From assembly GCF_027490375.1 (NCBI RefSeq), contig NZ_JAIXYH010000018.1, positions 47,824-111,823 on the forward strand: a stretch of 64,000 nt of DNA. Direction: 5' to 3'. This document shows, one piece after another, positions 33,074 through 41,549 of the stretch (position 1 is its first letter; each line of letters starts with the position of its first letter). Source of the stretch: Flavobacterium sp. (GTDB lineage Bacteria; Bacteroidota; Bacteroidia; Flavobacteriales; Flavobacteriaceae). Made by a program: the position numbers and the translations under genes. The notes under the pieces are model-generated. The model was given only the letters and a program-made list of their open reading frames with translations, did no database searches and was not told the DNA's origin.

Positions 33074-33345
33074 TCAGTAGTCTGATTTTTGTGGCGTAAA
33101 AGTACAATTATTTAGCGCGTAATCAAGTCAAATTTGTTAACCAAACAGCGTTTTATTAACCAATTTCTAAATTGTTTTAAGTCGCTGATTACAAGATGTT
33201 TTTCTGCAAACAATAACTTTACTGCGCACTAACAATTTCATAATCCGAACTTTCTAAAGTACTTTTCCAACTACCGCAATCGCAAATTCTACGATCGCGC
33301 TAATATTCCCAAACGTTTAGCTACAAATCTGGTGTAAATAACGCC

Positions 33346-34227
33346 TTAACTCGACTTCTTCGCTTTAATCATCGCTTCGAGCATATCCCACATTTCTGCC
33401 GGAATTTTCTCCAACAAATTAAATTGTCCTGCTCCTTGCAACCACTCGCCGCCGTCGATAGTAACGACTTCGCCATTCACGTAAGCCGAAAAATCCGATA
33501 CGAGATATGCCGCTAAATTGGCCAATTCCTGATGATCGCCCACACGCTTCAACGGTACTTTTTTCGACATGTCGAACTGCTGTGCTAAATCGCCCGGCAA
33601 CAACCGATCCCAAGCGCCTTTCGTTGGGAATGGTCCCGGAGCAATGGCGTTCATACGTATGCCGTACTTCGCCCATTCCACAGCCAAACTCCGCGTCATC
33701 GCTAAAACGCCCGCTTTTGCCGTAGCACTCGGAACCACGTACGCCGAGCCTGTCCACGCATAAGTGGTAACTATATTCAACACATTTACGTTGGTTTTCT
33801 TTTCCGAAATCCAGTATTTTCCAGCTGCGAGCGTACAATTTTTCGATCCTTTCAAAACAATATCAATAATAGTATCAAACGCATTTGCCGATAAACGTTC
33901 AGTAGGCGAAATAAAATTACCAGCTGCATTGTTCACCAAAACATCAACCGTTCCAAATTGTGCAATTGTAGCTTGAATCATCTGTTCCACTTGGGCGTAA
34001 TCGCGCACATCGCAAGCTACTGCAAAGCACTTTCCGCCGGTTTTGGCCGACATTTCTTCCGCGGCAGCGCTAATCTTCTCCAAATTACGCGAGGTAATCA
34101 CAACATGCGCACCCAATTCCAAAAAATAGGTACTCATGGCCTTTCCTAAGCCACTTCCGCCACCTGTAACTATAATCGTTTTGCCTTCCAAGGCGCCGTC
34201 GCGCAGCATTTTATCTGAATATCCCAT
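33346..34227 (-). CDS. SDR oxidoreductase, 2,4-dienoyl-CoA reductase-like
   Basis: 293 residues. Rossmann start IIVTGGGSGLGKAMSTYF, NNAAGNF, and a catalytic region that reads VVPSATAKAGVLAMTRSLA in place of the usual YxxxK: the lysine is kept and the tyrosine position is not. That pattern and the PGPFPTKGAWDRLLP segment are known from 2,4-dienoyl-CoA reductases (DECR type), which reduce dienoyl-CoA during oxidation of unsaturated fatty acids. Assignment to this subgroup is inference. A single gene, followed and preceded by non-coding DNA. Confidence 0.88.
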   Translation of the reverse strand: MGYSDKMLRDGALEGKTIIVTGGGSGLGKAMSTYFLELGAHVVITSRNLEKISAAAEEMSAKTGGKCFAVACDVRDYAQVEQMIQATIAQFGTVDVLVNNAAGNFISPTERLSANAFDTIIDIVLKGSKNCTLAAGKYWISEKKTNVNVLNIVTTYAWTGSAYVVPSATAKAGVLAMTRSLAVEWAKYGIRMNAIAPGPFPTKGAWDRLLPGDLAQQFDMSKKVPLKRVGDHQELANLAAYLVSDFSAYVNGEVVTIDGGEWLQGAGQFNLLEKIPAEMWDMLEAMIKAKKSS

Positions 34228-34294
34228 GTTTGTTTATTTTTTCACAAGATACAGTTTTAAGCGAAAAATGGATTTTCTACTGCCGATTTTTATT

Positions 34295-34430
34295 TGGGCA
34301 AATCCCTCCGCCTTCCCAAATCCCGCCCGTCGGGTCGCGCTTTCCGTTGCAACTCCTCGCCGCCGGGTTAGCACCACGGCAGCTGCGGGGTTTCCACTGC
34401 AATCGCTTTTGCGGAAAATCGTTACCGAAA
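34295..34430. repeat. GC-rich flavobacterial-type intergenic repeat
   Basis: Read on the minus strand it has GGTAACGATTTTCCGC, GATTGCAGTGGAAACCCCGC and further on GTTGCAACGGAAAGCGCG, motifs shared with 62870-63010, 53761-53880 and the structured repeats. It lies between the divergent SDR and meaB genes and has no credible frame. Confidence 0.6.
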
Positions 34431-34493
34431 ATTCGTTTCCAGCAGTAGGTTTAATGCGAATTCACGTTAATTTTACCAACAAATTGACCAGCT

Positions 34494-35534
34494 GTGGATG
34501 CCACCTCAGATTTTTTAAGTTCCGACGCCGCACAACGAATCAAAGATTTGCGTAAATCCAAAATCGATGTGCAACAACTTCAAACCGATTTACGTTCTGG
34601 CGATCGTGCGGCTTTAAGTCGGTGCATCACACTTATCGAAAGCAATTTACCCGAACACAAACTCGAAGCAGCACAGCTTTTAAACACACTCGAAGCTAAA
34701 CAAAATACGGTTCGTTTAGGCATTACTGGCGTTCCGGGCGTTGGAAAAAGTACGTTTATCGAAGCTTTTGGTTTGTATGCCATTTCAAAAGGGTATAAAG
34801 TGGCTGTACTGGCGGTCGATCCGAGTAGTCAGCTTACGCGCGGCAGCATTCTCGGCGATAAAACACGTATGGAAGAGCTGGTAAAATCCGAATCGGCGTT
34901 TATCCGACCTTCAGCTTCTGGAACAACTCTGGGCGGAGTGGCAGCAAACACGCGCGAAATCATTACGCTTTGCGAAGCCGCCGGATATAACTTCATCATC
35001 GTCGAAACCGTTGGAGTAGGGCAGAGTGAAACTACTGTTGCCGACCTAACCGATTTCTTTTTGCTTCTTCATCTGGCAGGCGCCGGCGATGAGTTACAAG
35101 GCATCAAGCGCGGTATCATGGAAATGGCCGATTTAATCGTGATCAACAAAGCCGATGGTGCCAATGTAAAACCTGCCAAACGCGCACAAGCCCAACTCCG
35201 AAGCGCATTGTCGTTGTTTCCGCCCAAAACGAACTTCTACGAAAGTAAAGTACTTACAGCTAGCGCCTTAGAACACAGCGGAATTGCCGACGTTTTCGAT
35301 GAAATTTCGTCGTACTTCCAGCAAGCAAAAGAAAACGGACAATTCGAGTTGCATCGCAAAAAACAAGTGCTAAAAGCTTTTCAAAGTATGATTCAGCAAG
35401 CACTTTTATTCGACTTTACGAATAACGAAAACGTAAAAGATTCGTGGCAAAAAATGATTCTCGAATTGGAAAACGGGAAAATTTCACCTCGAACTGCGGT
35501 ACAACAATTGCTAGAACTTTATCGAAAGGCGTAA
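34494..35534 (+). CDS. meaB: MeaB/ArgK-type GTPase, methylmalonyl-CoA mutase chaperone
   Basis: 346 residues from a GTG at 34494. P-loop TGVPGVGKSTFIEAFG, then AVDPSSQLTRGSILGDKTRM, the switch region ETVGVGQSE and NKADGAN. MeaB protects and reloads adenosylcobalamin-dependent methylmalonyl-CoA mutase. The mutase genes are not in the window. Its stop directly abuts that of the small convergent gene at 35535. Confidence 0.92.
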   Translation: MDATSDFLSSDAAQRIKDLRKSKIDVQQLQTDLRSGDRAALSRCITLIESNLPEHKLEAAQLLNTLEAKQNTVRLGITGVPGVGKSTFIEAFGLYAISKGYKVAVLAVDPSSQLTRGSILGDKTRMEELVKSESAFIRPSASGTTLGGVAANTREIITLCEAAGYNFIIVETVGVGQSETTVADLTDFFLLLHLAGAGDELQGIKRGIMEMADLIVINKADGANVKPAKRAQAQLRSALSLFPPKTNFYESKVLTASALEHSGIADVFDEISSYFQQAKENGQFELHRKKQVLKAFQSMIQQALLFDFTNNENVKDSWQKMILELENGKISPRTAVQQLLELYRKA

Positions 35535-35762
35535 CTACTCGTCGTAGCGCGCAATTTCACGATCGTAAAATTCGGTAGCTTCCACAATCAAACGCTCTAA
35601 TTCTTCGCTCAATTCTTGTTCCTCGGCTTCTTCAATATCGTCGATTATTTCCACTTCATCGTTTCGTAAATTAATTACAAAGCGCGGGAAATCAAGATGA
35701 ATTACAAAAATATCGTCCGGAAAATCGGTATTATCGCCAAGTACAAATTTGGGTAGTTCCAT
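35535..35762 (-). CDS. Small acidic conserved protein of unknown function
   Basis: 75 residues, strongly acidic: IFVIHLDFPRFVINLRNDEV followed by a helix rich in Glu (EEAEEQELSEELERLIVEATEF). The short beta part then acidic helix repeats in many flavobacterial genomes as an unnamed protein (recall). It has good coding character and sits 11 bp downstream of the MATE gene on the same strand, so the two are probably co-transcribed. Function unknown. Confidence 0.75.
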   Translation of the reverse strand: MELPKFVLGDNTDFPDDIFVIHLDFPRFVINLRNDEVEIIDDIEEAEEQELSEELERLIVEATEFYDREIARYDE

Positions 35763-35773
35763 AGAGTTAAAGT

Positions 35774-37183
35774 TTAATGTGAAGGCAGCACGCTTGCACT
35801 TTCAGGGTTGTCAATTTTATTATTGATGATGAATTTCTTACTCAAATATAAAAATCTGGCGTACAACAAAAAGGCGGCCGTTGCTAAACTTCCCAACAAT
35901 CCGAACCAAATCCCTTCTGCTCCGTATTCGAGCTTGATTCCCAAATAATAACACAGCGGAAATCCGACAATCCAATACGCCACAAACGTAATGTACATCG
36001 GAATTTTAACGTCTTGCATGCCGCGCAAAGCACCCAGCACAACCACTTGCATGCCGTCGAAAATCTGGAAAAAGGCAGCAGCTATCAATAATTTCGCTGC
36101 AATGGCAATTACTTCTGTGTTATCGGCCAATTGCGTATTGTTTTCCATATTCAAAAACTGCTCCGGTAAAATCTGGTGTAACGCAATGAACACCAAAGCA
36201 AAAACGATTTCTATAAAAACAGTCAGTAAAAAAACAGATTGCGCCACCAACCGAAGTTTCTTAAAATCTTGTGCTCCAACGTAATTGCTCACACGAATCA
36301 TGGCCGCAGCGCCCAATCCAACTGCAAACATAAATGTGAGCGAGGCCAAAGAAAGCGCTATTTGGTTCGCCGCCTGTGCATTGGTGCCGATAATGCCACT
36401 TAACCAAATGGCAGCCGTAAATAAAAGTACTTCGAACAGCATTTGCGCCGCCGACGGTATACCGATGCGAACTATTTTTCGCGTAATTTCTCGATCAAAC
36501 GAAACCGTAGGCAAGGCATCGAAATACTCGCGCAAGCCTTTCGAATAACGCGTAATTAGGTGCATAAACACAACCATGAGTATGCGCGAAATCACCGTTC
36601 CAATAGCAGCACCGATAATTCCTAACTTCGGAAAAATCCATATGCCGTAAATCAATACATAGTTCAAAATTACATGCGCAACATTGGCAAGAATAATGGC
36701 GTATAACGAGTATTTGGTTTGCGACATCCCATCGGCAAATTGCTTATAACCTTGGTAAACAATTAAAGGAATCAGCGACAATGCCACGTAATCGATAAAC
36801 GGTTCGGCTAGCGCAATGACCTCGGCCGGTTGGTTGAGTTGGCGCAACAATGGTTTCGAAAGAAAAACGACACCAAAAAGCAAAACACCAAGTACGCTAC
36901 ACAGCAACAAGCCTTGTTTGAGCGCTTTTACCAAAGTGGTTTTGTCGTTCGCAGCATCGGCAGCGCCAACAATAGGCGTTATGGCCGTCGAAAATCCGAT
37001 TCCGAGCGACATTGCGATGAAAATCACGCTATTTCCCAACGAAACCGCCGCAAGTTCGGTGCTTCCCAGCTTTCCAACCATAATATTGTCGGTGATGGAA
37101 ATTAAGGTGTGTCCAACCATGCCAAGCATCACCGGATACGCCAGTTTCAAGTTGTAACCAAACTCTGCAAAATACTTTTTCAT
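35774..37183 (-). CDS. MATE family multidrug/sodium antiporter
   Basis: About 469 residues from the ATG at 37183 (MKKYFAEFGYNLKLAYPVML); the frame extends 20 residues upstream but that part lacks family support. Twelve transmembrane helices in two MatE halves, with GHTLISITDNIMVGKLGSTE in the first half and AQAANQIALSLASLTFMFAV in the second. NorM-type exporters expel cationic drugs in exchange for Na+ or H+. Substrate unknown. Confidence 0.92.
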   Translation of the reverse strand: MKKYFAEFGYNLKLAYPVMLGMVGHTLISITDNIMVGKLGSTELAAVSLGNSVIFIAMSLGIGFSTAITPIVGAADAANDKTTLVKALKQGLLLCSVLGVLLFGVVFLSKPLLRQLNQPAEVIALAEPFIDYVALSLIPLIVYQGYKQFADGMSQTKYSLYAIILANVAHVILNYVLIYGIWIFPKLGIIGAAIGTVISRILMVVFMHLITRYSKGLREYFDALPTVSFDREITRKIVRIGIPSAAQMLFEVLLFTAAIWLSGIIGTNAQAANQIALSLASLTFMFAVGLGAAAMIRVSNYVGAQDFKKLRLVAQSVFLLTVFIEIVFALVFIALHQILPEQFLNMENNTQLADNTEVIAIAAKLLIAAAFFQIFDGMQVVVLGALRGMQDVKIPMYITFVAYWIVGFPLCYYLGIKLEYGAEGIWFGLLGSLATAAFLLYARFLYLSKKFIINNKIDNPESASVLPSH

Positions 37184-37327
37184 AGCAACAAAAATCGGGC
37201 AAAGATAGCGCACTGTATTCCGACTATCGGTCATTAATATCATAAAACTTAAACGAAATTGCGTAAGAGTAAGCTTTCATAAAGGCGGTTCTTTGCAGCT
37301 CAGATCAATACTATTTGGTTTACTTAT

Positions 37328-37864
37328 ATGAAAAATACTTTACGCTCTTTTTGTTTGGCTTTTGTAATCGGATTTTCAGCACCAAGCGTTTTTGGTCAGG
37401 AAACTATCGCAACGGCAATTGAAAACTACGATCAGGGCTTTCGACTCGGATTTGGATTGAATGGTGGTTTGCCACTAAACGATCCGTATGATTTCTCGCT
37501 AGGCGGCGATGTTCGTTTGCAGTACGACTTAACAAAAAAAACTTCTTTAACCCTAACAACGGGCTTTACCAACTTTTTCGTTAGCGGAAAAGACAACGAT
37601 TTAGGGTTTATTCCCTTGAAAGCTGGATTCAAAGTTTTTGTGTATGAAAATGAGTTTTATTTAATTGGCGAAGGTGGTGCTGCTTTTGCCGTGACCAACA
37701 ATTACGATAAAACTTCTTTATTGTTATCGCCTGGAGTTGGTTATGCTACAAAAGTGATCGACTTTAGTTTACGTTACGAATATTTAAAAGATTTTATCGA
37801 CGAATCAGGCGATGAAGGTATCGGGCAAGTTGTAGCTCGTTTAGCCTACGCTTTTGAGTTGTAG
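37328..37864 (+). CDS. Outer membrane beta-barrel protein
   Basis: 178 residues. Signal peptide SFCLAFVIGFSAPSVFGQ; then alternating beta strands with aromatic ends (FRLGFGLNGGLPLND, TTGFTNFFVSG, FVYENEFYLIGEGG) and a terminal aromatic residue pattern (VVARLAYAFEL). This is an eight-stranded OmpA-like/OmpW-like barrel with no visible catalytic motif. A single gene with its own terminator. Confidence 0.85.
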   Translation: MKNTLRSFCLAFVIGFSAPSVFGQETIATAIENYDQGFRLGFGLNGGLPLNDPYDFSLGGDVRLQYDLTKKTSLTLTTGFTNFFVSGKDNDLGFIPLKAGFKVFVYENEFYLIGEGGAAFAVTNNYDKTSLLLSPGVGYATKVIDFSLRYEYLKDFIDESGDEGIGQVVARLAYAFEL

Positions 37865-37892
37865 AAAACTTTTTCCACCATTCCATTGTTTT

Positions 37893-37918
37893 CAAAAGCC
37901 TCTCTCGGGAGGCTTTTG
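37893..37918 (+). terminator. Rho-independent terminator of the beta-barrel gene
   Basis: CAAAAGCCTC (37893-37902) pairs with GAGGCTTTTG (37909-37918), loop of 6, followed by TATTTTT. Located about 30 bp after the stop. Confidence 0.85.
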
Positions 37919-37931
37919 TATTTTTGGATCT

Positions 37932-38753
37932 ATGAAATTTACAGCAATTCAAAATTTTGGGACTGTTCACGGAATACACTCGTCTTCCGGTTTGCTTTGG
38001 TTGAACGATTATCTTTTCTGCATTAGCGATAATTCTGATTTTCTTTTCAAAATAAATCCGACGAATTTTACCTTCGAGGCGATTCCCACCATCGAAAATG
38101 CACAACATTGGGTCGAAAAAAAGCACAAACGCGATTACGAGATCATTTATGCAGATTCGGAAGGTATTCACCTCTACGGAAGTGGTTCCAAAGAAAAGCG
38201 AAAGATAAAAACCTCGTTTGCTGATCTCGAAAATTTAGCCATCAGCACGGAGTGTTTGCTGTACGATGCTATTAGCAGTCGCGGTATTTCTGACGACGAT
38301 TTGAATTTGGAAGCCCTGTGCAAACACGACGATACGTATTACATCTTCAATCGCGGCAACGGACCGATGAAACAAAATCGCGTTTTCAAAGCGCGTAAAT
38401 TAACCAACGGCTCCTTTGAAATCGTTTCGGAACGCGATATTCAACTTTATTTCAACAATCTCGATTTCACCTTCACCGATGCGTGCGTTTGCAACGACTT
38501 TATTGTATTTACCGCTGCCGCAGAAGCTTCGGATTCCACCTATCTAGATGGCGAAATTGGTGGTAGTTTACTGGGAGTTCTAAAAATCGATTCCTTGGAA
38601 GTGCTGTACACACAAATCGTTTCCCAAGAACATAAATTCGAAGGAATTACCTGTTACAAAAGCTCCGAAACTACCCATCATTTCTATCTCGCCGAAGACA
38701 ACGACCGCAACGACGGCGCATTAACGATGTACGGAGTTGAGTTGGAACTTTGA
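37932..38753 (+). CDS. Beta-propeller-like protein (DUF6929-like)
   Basis: 273 residues from the ATG at 37932 (MKFTAIQNFGTVHGIHSSSG); the frame is open upstream across the terminator, so the later start is the sensible one. Repeated short blades: GLLWLNDYLFCISDNSDFLF, DDTYYIFNRGNGPMKQNRVF, EGITCYKSSETTHHFYLAED. I recognise the pattern as an uncharacterised flavobacterial propeller family, probably DUF6929, without certainty. There is no signal peptide, so it is probably cytoplasmic. Function unknown. Confidence 0.7.
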   Translation: MKFTAIQNFGTVHGIHSSSGLLWLNDYLFCISDNSDFLFKINPTNFTFEAIPTIENAQHWVEKKHKRDYEIIYADSEGIHLYGSGSKEKRKIKTSFADLENLAISTECLLYDAISSRGISDDDLNLEALCKHDDTYYIFNRGNGPMKQNRVFKARKLTNGSFEIVSERDIQLYFNNLDFTFTDACVCNDFIVFTAAAEASDSTYLDGEIGGSLLGVLKIDSLEVLYTQIVSQEHKFEGITCYKSSETTHHFYLAEDNDRNDGALTMYGVELEL

Positions 38754-38770
38754 TTCTAATTTAAAAATGG

Positions 38771-39110
38771 AGCACAAAGTTCCGCGAAGTTTCTCACGAA
38801 GGCCACAACGCTTTCCTTTCAACAGCTTTACAAAATGAATTATCGTAAAGTGTAAATGATACGAAGTCTAGCTTCTATCCCGATGGCTATCGGGACTAGC
38901 TTCTATCCCGATAGCAATCGGGACTAGCCTCTATAACAATAGCACAAAGTTCCGCGAAGTTTCACACAAAGGCCACAACGCTCTCCTTTCAACAGCTTCA
39001 AACAATGAATTATCATTAAGTGGAGATGACACGAAGTCTATCCCGATAGCAATCGGGACTAGCTTCTATCCCGATAGCAATCGGGACTAGCTTCTCAAAA
39101 AAAACACTTC
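38771..39110. repeat. Two ~170-bp tandem repeat units with four CCCGAT palindromes
   Basis: AGCACAAAGTTCCGCGAAGT at 38771 recurs at 38941, and similarity runs through the rest of both 170-bp units. Each unit ends in two copies of a palindrome TCCCGATAGCAATCGGGA (38878-38895 with TGGCTA, 38906-38923, 39041-39058, 39069-39086). No gene lies in this stretch (38754-39120). Confidence 0.85.
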
Positions 39111-39120
39111 CCCCTTTCAC

Positions 39121-40749
39121 CTACAACGCTGCCAATTTCTCTAATTTCTTCGCTGCCAGAAATCCGTTGATGTCTTCGAAGTGTTCCACGACGCGTTTGT
39201 TGGTAAATTCGAAAACTTTCGTGGCCAAGCCGTCTAAGAAATCACGATCGTGCGAAACTAAAATCACAGTTCCTTCAAAATCGCGCAAGGCTTCTTTGAT
39301 GATGTCCTTGGTTTTCATGTCTAAGTGATTCGAAGGTTCATCCAAGATTAGCAAATTCACGGGTTCAAGCAAGAGTTTTATCATTGCCAAGCGCGTGCGT
39401 TCGCCACCTGACAGTACTTTCACTTTTTTGGTAATATCGTCGCCGTGAAACATAAAAGCACCTAACAAATTCTTGATTTGCGTACGAATATCGCCCACCG
39501 CAATCTGGTCGATGGTTTCGAAAATACTTACATTTTCGTCCAGTAAAGCCGCCTGATTTTGTGCGAAATAACCAATTAGTGCATTATGTCCGATTTCAAC
39601 GCTTCCGCTATCTGGCGCAAATTCTTTCATGATGGCCTTTATCATGGTCGATTTCCCCTCACCATTCTTACCTACAAACGCAACTTTTTGTCCGCGTTCA
39701 ATCACCATATTAGCGCCTTTAAACACCACGTGATCGCCGTATTTTTTCTCCAAATCGGTTACCACCACCGGATATTGCCCGCTTTTCGGTGCCGGTGGGA
39801 ATTTTATTTTCAGTGCCGAATTATCAATTTCATCCACTTCAACTAAGACTAGCTTTTCCAGCATTTTCACGCGCGATTGTACCTGCAACGTTTTCGAGTA
39901 CGTTCCTTTAAATCGCTCGATGAATTCCATGTTTTCAGCAATCATTTTTTGCTGTTCGTCGTAGGCTTTTTGCTGATGCGCACGGCGGTCTTTTCGCAGT
40001 TCTAGGTAGTGCGAATATTTTGCGCGGTAATCGTAAATACGGCCCATGGTTACTTCGATGGTGCGGTTGGTGATGTTGTCGATAAACGCTCTATCGTGCG
40101 AAATAACCACAACGGCTTTAGCAGCATTCACTAAAAAATCTTCCAACCACTGAATACTTTCAATATCCATGTGGTTTGTAGGCTCATCGAGCAAAATCAA
40201 ATCGGGTTTTTTCAACAACAGTTTTGCCAATTCAATACGCATGCGCCAGCCGCCCGAAAATTCGCTGGTTTTTCGGTTAAAATCCTCGCGAACAAAGCCC
40301 AGGCCGAGGAGTACTTTTTCCACATCGGCTTCGTAGTTTATTTCTTCAATGGCGTAAAACTTTTCGCTGAGGTCGCTTACTTCCTCAATCAATTTCATGT
40401 AGGCATCCGATTCGTAGTCGGTTCGTACGGTAAGCTCGTTGTTAATGGCTTCGATACGGTCGCGCATGGCGAAAATTTCCGAAAATGCCTTCGATGTTTC
40501 TTCAAAAACCGTACAGTTGTCTTGCGTGAGTAAATGCTGCGGAAGGTACGCAATTACCGTATCTTTGGGCATCGATAAACTGCCGCTGCTGGGTTTGCGT
40601 TCGCCGGCAAGAATTTTCAAAAGTGTCGATTTCCCCGCGCCATTTTTCCCCATCAAGGCAATTTTATCGGTTTCATTAATGGAGAACGAAACGTCGCTAA
40701 AAAGCGTAGTTCCACCAAACTCAACCGATACGTCGTTTACTGTAAGCAT
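39121..40749 (-). CDS. ABC-F family ATPase
   Basis: 542 residues, no membrane segments. Two ABC cassettes: Walker A GKNGAGKSTLLK and GKNGEGKSTMIK, signatures FSGGWRMRIELAKLLL and LSGGERTRLAMIKLLL, Walker B ILLDEPTNHMD and LILDEPSNHLD. The linker has a basic coiled helix (RKDRRAHQQKAYDEQQ). ABC-F proteins act on the ribosome, rescuing stalled or drug-bound complexes; the subgroup looks like YbiT/Uup types, not clearly an antibiotic-resistance factor. Single gene. Confidence 0.92.
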   Translation of the reverse strand: MLTVNDVSVEFGGTTLFSDVSFSINETDKIALMGKNGAGKSTLLKILAGERKPSSGSLSMPKDTVIAYLPQHLLTQDNCTVFEETSKAFSEIFAMRDRIEAINNELTVRTDYESDAYMKLIEEVSDLSEKFYAIEEINYEADVEKVLLGLGFVREDFNRKTSEFSGGWRMRIELAKLLLKKPDLILLDEPTNHMDIESIQWLEDFLVNAAKAVVVISHDRAFIDNITNRTIEVTMGRIYDYRAKYSHYLELRKDRRAHQQKAYDEQQKMIAENMEFIERFKGTYSKTLQVQSRVKMLEKLVLVEVDEIDNSALKIKFPPAPKSGQYPVVVTDLEKKYGDHVVFKGANMVIERGQKVAFVGKNGEGKSTMIKAIMKEFAPDSGSVEIGHNALIGYFAQNQAALLDENVSIFETIDQIAVGDIRTQIKNLLGAFMFHGDDITKKVKVLSGGERTRLAMIKLLLEPVNLLILDEPSNHLDMKTKDIIKEALRDFEGTVILVSHDRDFLDGLATKVFEFTNKRVVEHFEDINGFLAAKKLEKLAAL

Positions 40750-40800
40750 TTTTAAAAAATTTGCGCAAAGGTAGTCTAAAACAAGCCATTTTTAGCTCTT

Positions 40801-40989
40801 TCAGCCACAGCGTCCGACAATTATTTTCAATCGAATTCCGGTGTTTGAATCGATTTTTAGAAGCCATTCCCGTTTTTCGCTGTAGTCCTCAAAAAATACG
40901 GCACGTTCACACGCCTTGCCGCTGGCTTCTTGGGTCGCCATCGCAACGCGTTTCACGTAGCCGTTTTTTTCTCCGGGCTGCCGCTGCAA
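40801..40989 (-). CDS. Possible small protein upstream of the ABC-F gene
   Basis: An open frame of 62 codons; from an internal ATG at 40941 it would be 46 residues (MATQEASGKACERAVFFEDY, ending in RLKIIVGRCG). Composition looks protein-like, with charged and hydrophobic residues alternating. I know no family for it, and the upstream half overlaps the GC-rich repeat at 40960-41030. It may be a real small gene, the tail of a decayed one, or chance. Confidence 0.3.
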   Translation of the reverse strand: MQRQPGEKNGYVKRVAMATQEASGKACERAVFFEDYSEKREWLLKIDSNTGIRLKIIVGRCG

Positions 40990-41030
40990 CCGGGGCTAGG
41001 AAATACGTTACTAACGTTTGGTGGAAATAC
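40960..41030. repeat. GC-rich intergenic repeat with ACGTTAcTAACGT dyad, copy 2
   Basis: CGGGGCTAGGAAATACGTTA and onward to TTTGGTGGAAA (40991-41026) matches 1032-1067. The dyad ACGTTA-c-TAACGT is perfect here. It marks the left edge of the restriction-modification island. The following 41031-41287 has no clear gene; around 41085-41120 the text AATAAGCTTATAGGTTCAAT then GCGTTGTTATTT resembles the end of a cassette recombination site (inference). Confidence 0.65.
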
Positions 41031-41287
41031 GTATATTCGTGAGAGCTAAGAAACGAAGCGCGAGTGCGATTTACTATGTCAAAAATACGAATAAGCTTAT
41101 AGGTTCAATGCGTTGTTATTTAATAGTTTGTGAACTGTGAAAATTGCGGATTATGTCGGTATTTTACGAATGGTCAAGGCAACAATTGGCGTAAATGCCA
41201 ACCAATATTCAAGAATATTTGGTCTTTGTTGACAGATAAACCAATTTTAAATAATCAACAGAACTTGATCCTATTCACCCACGGCAA

Positions 41288-41334
41288 AATAGTGGGTATT
41301 TACACTATTAAGCAATGGGAATCTACTATCTTTG
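41288..41334 (+). promoter_or_regulatory. Promoter and operator of the XRE-hsdR unit
   Basis: A perfect inverted repeat AATAGTG-N8-CACTATT (41288-41309) lies 18 bp upstream of a -7 box TATCTTTG (41327-41334), where the -33 region would be. The box is 26 bp from the XRE start. A dyad over the -33 region in front of a small XRE gene fits an autoregulatory operator. Confidence 0.55.
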
Positions 41335-41360
41335 AATTGTTAAAAATTCATTAGGCGCAA

Positions 41361-41549
41361 ATGAACCGAATTAAAGAAGTTTTGAAAGAAAAAGGTATCT
41401 CACAAACTTGGCTTGCCAAGCAGCTGGACAAAAGTTACAACACGATTAACGAGTATGCACGTAATGTGAGACAACCTAGTATCGAGGATTTGTACCGAAT
41501 TGCAAAAATTCTAGATGTTAACGCCAAAGATTTATTGAAAGAAGAATAA
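41361..41549 (+). CDS. XRE-family regulator, controller-like, of the type I system
   Basis: 62 residues, essentially one lambda-repressor-like domain: IKEVLKEKGISQTWLAKQLD, KSYNTINEYARNVRQPS as recognition helix and ILDVNAKDLL at the end. Its stop codon shares bases with the hsdR start (TAATG), so regulator and nuclease subunit are translationally coupled. That is the arrangement of controller (C) proteins in restriction systems, which delay nuclease expression. A dyad operator lies upstream. The control role is inference from position and size. Confidence 0.85.
   Translation: MNRIKEVLKEKGISQTWLAKQLDKSYNTINEYARNVRQPSIEDLYRIAKILDVNAKDLLKEE

Noticed and set aside
33074..33345. parS site near parAB
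   Set aside because: I looked for a GTTCCACGTGGAAC-like 16-mer in the parA upstream gap and saw none.
38771..39110. CRISPR array
   Set aside because: Only two long diverged units; the short palindromes have no regular unique spacers.
41130..41354. 74-codon frame before the XRE gene, with an N-terminal CxxCxxC
   Set aside because: It uses GTG, has no ribosome-site signal, ends 6 bp before the XRE start and contains the likely promoter and operator of that gene.
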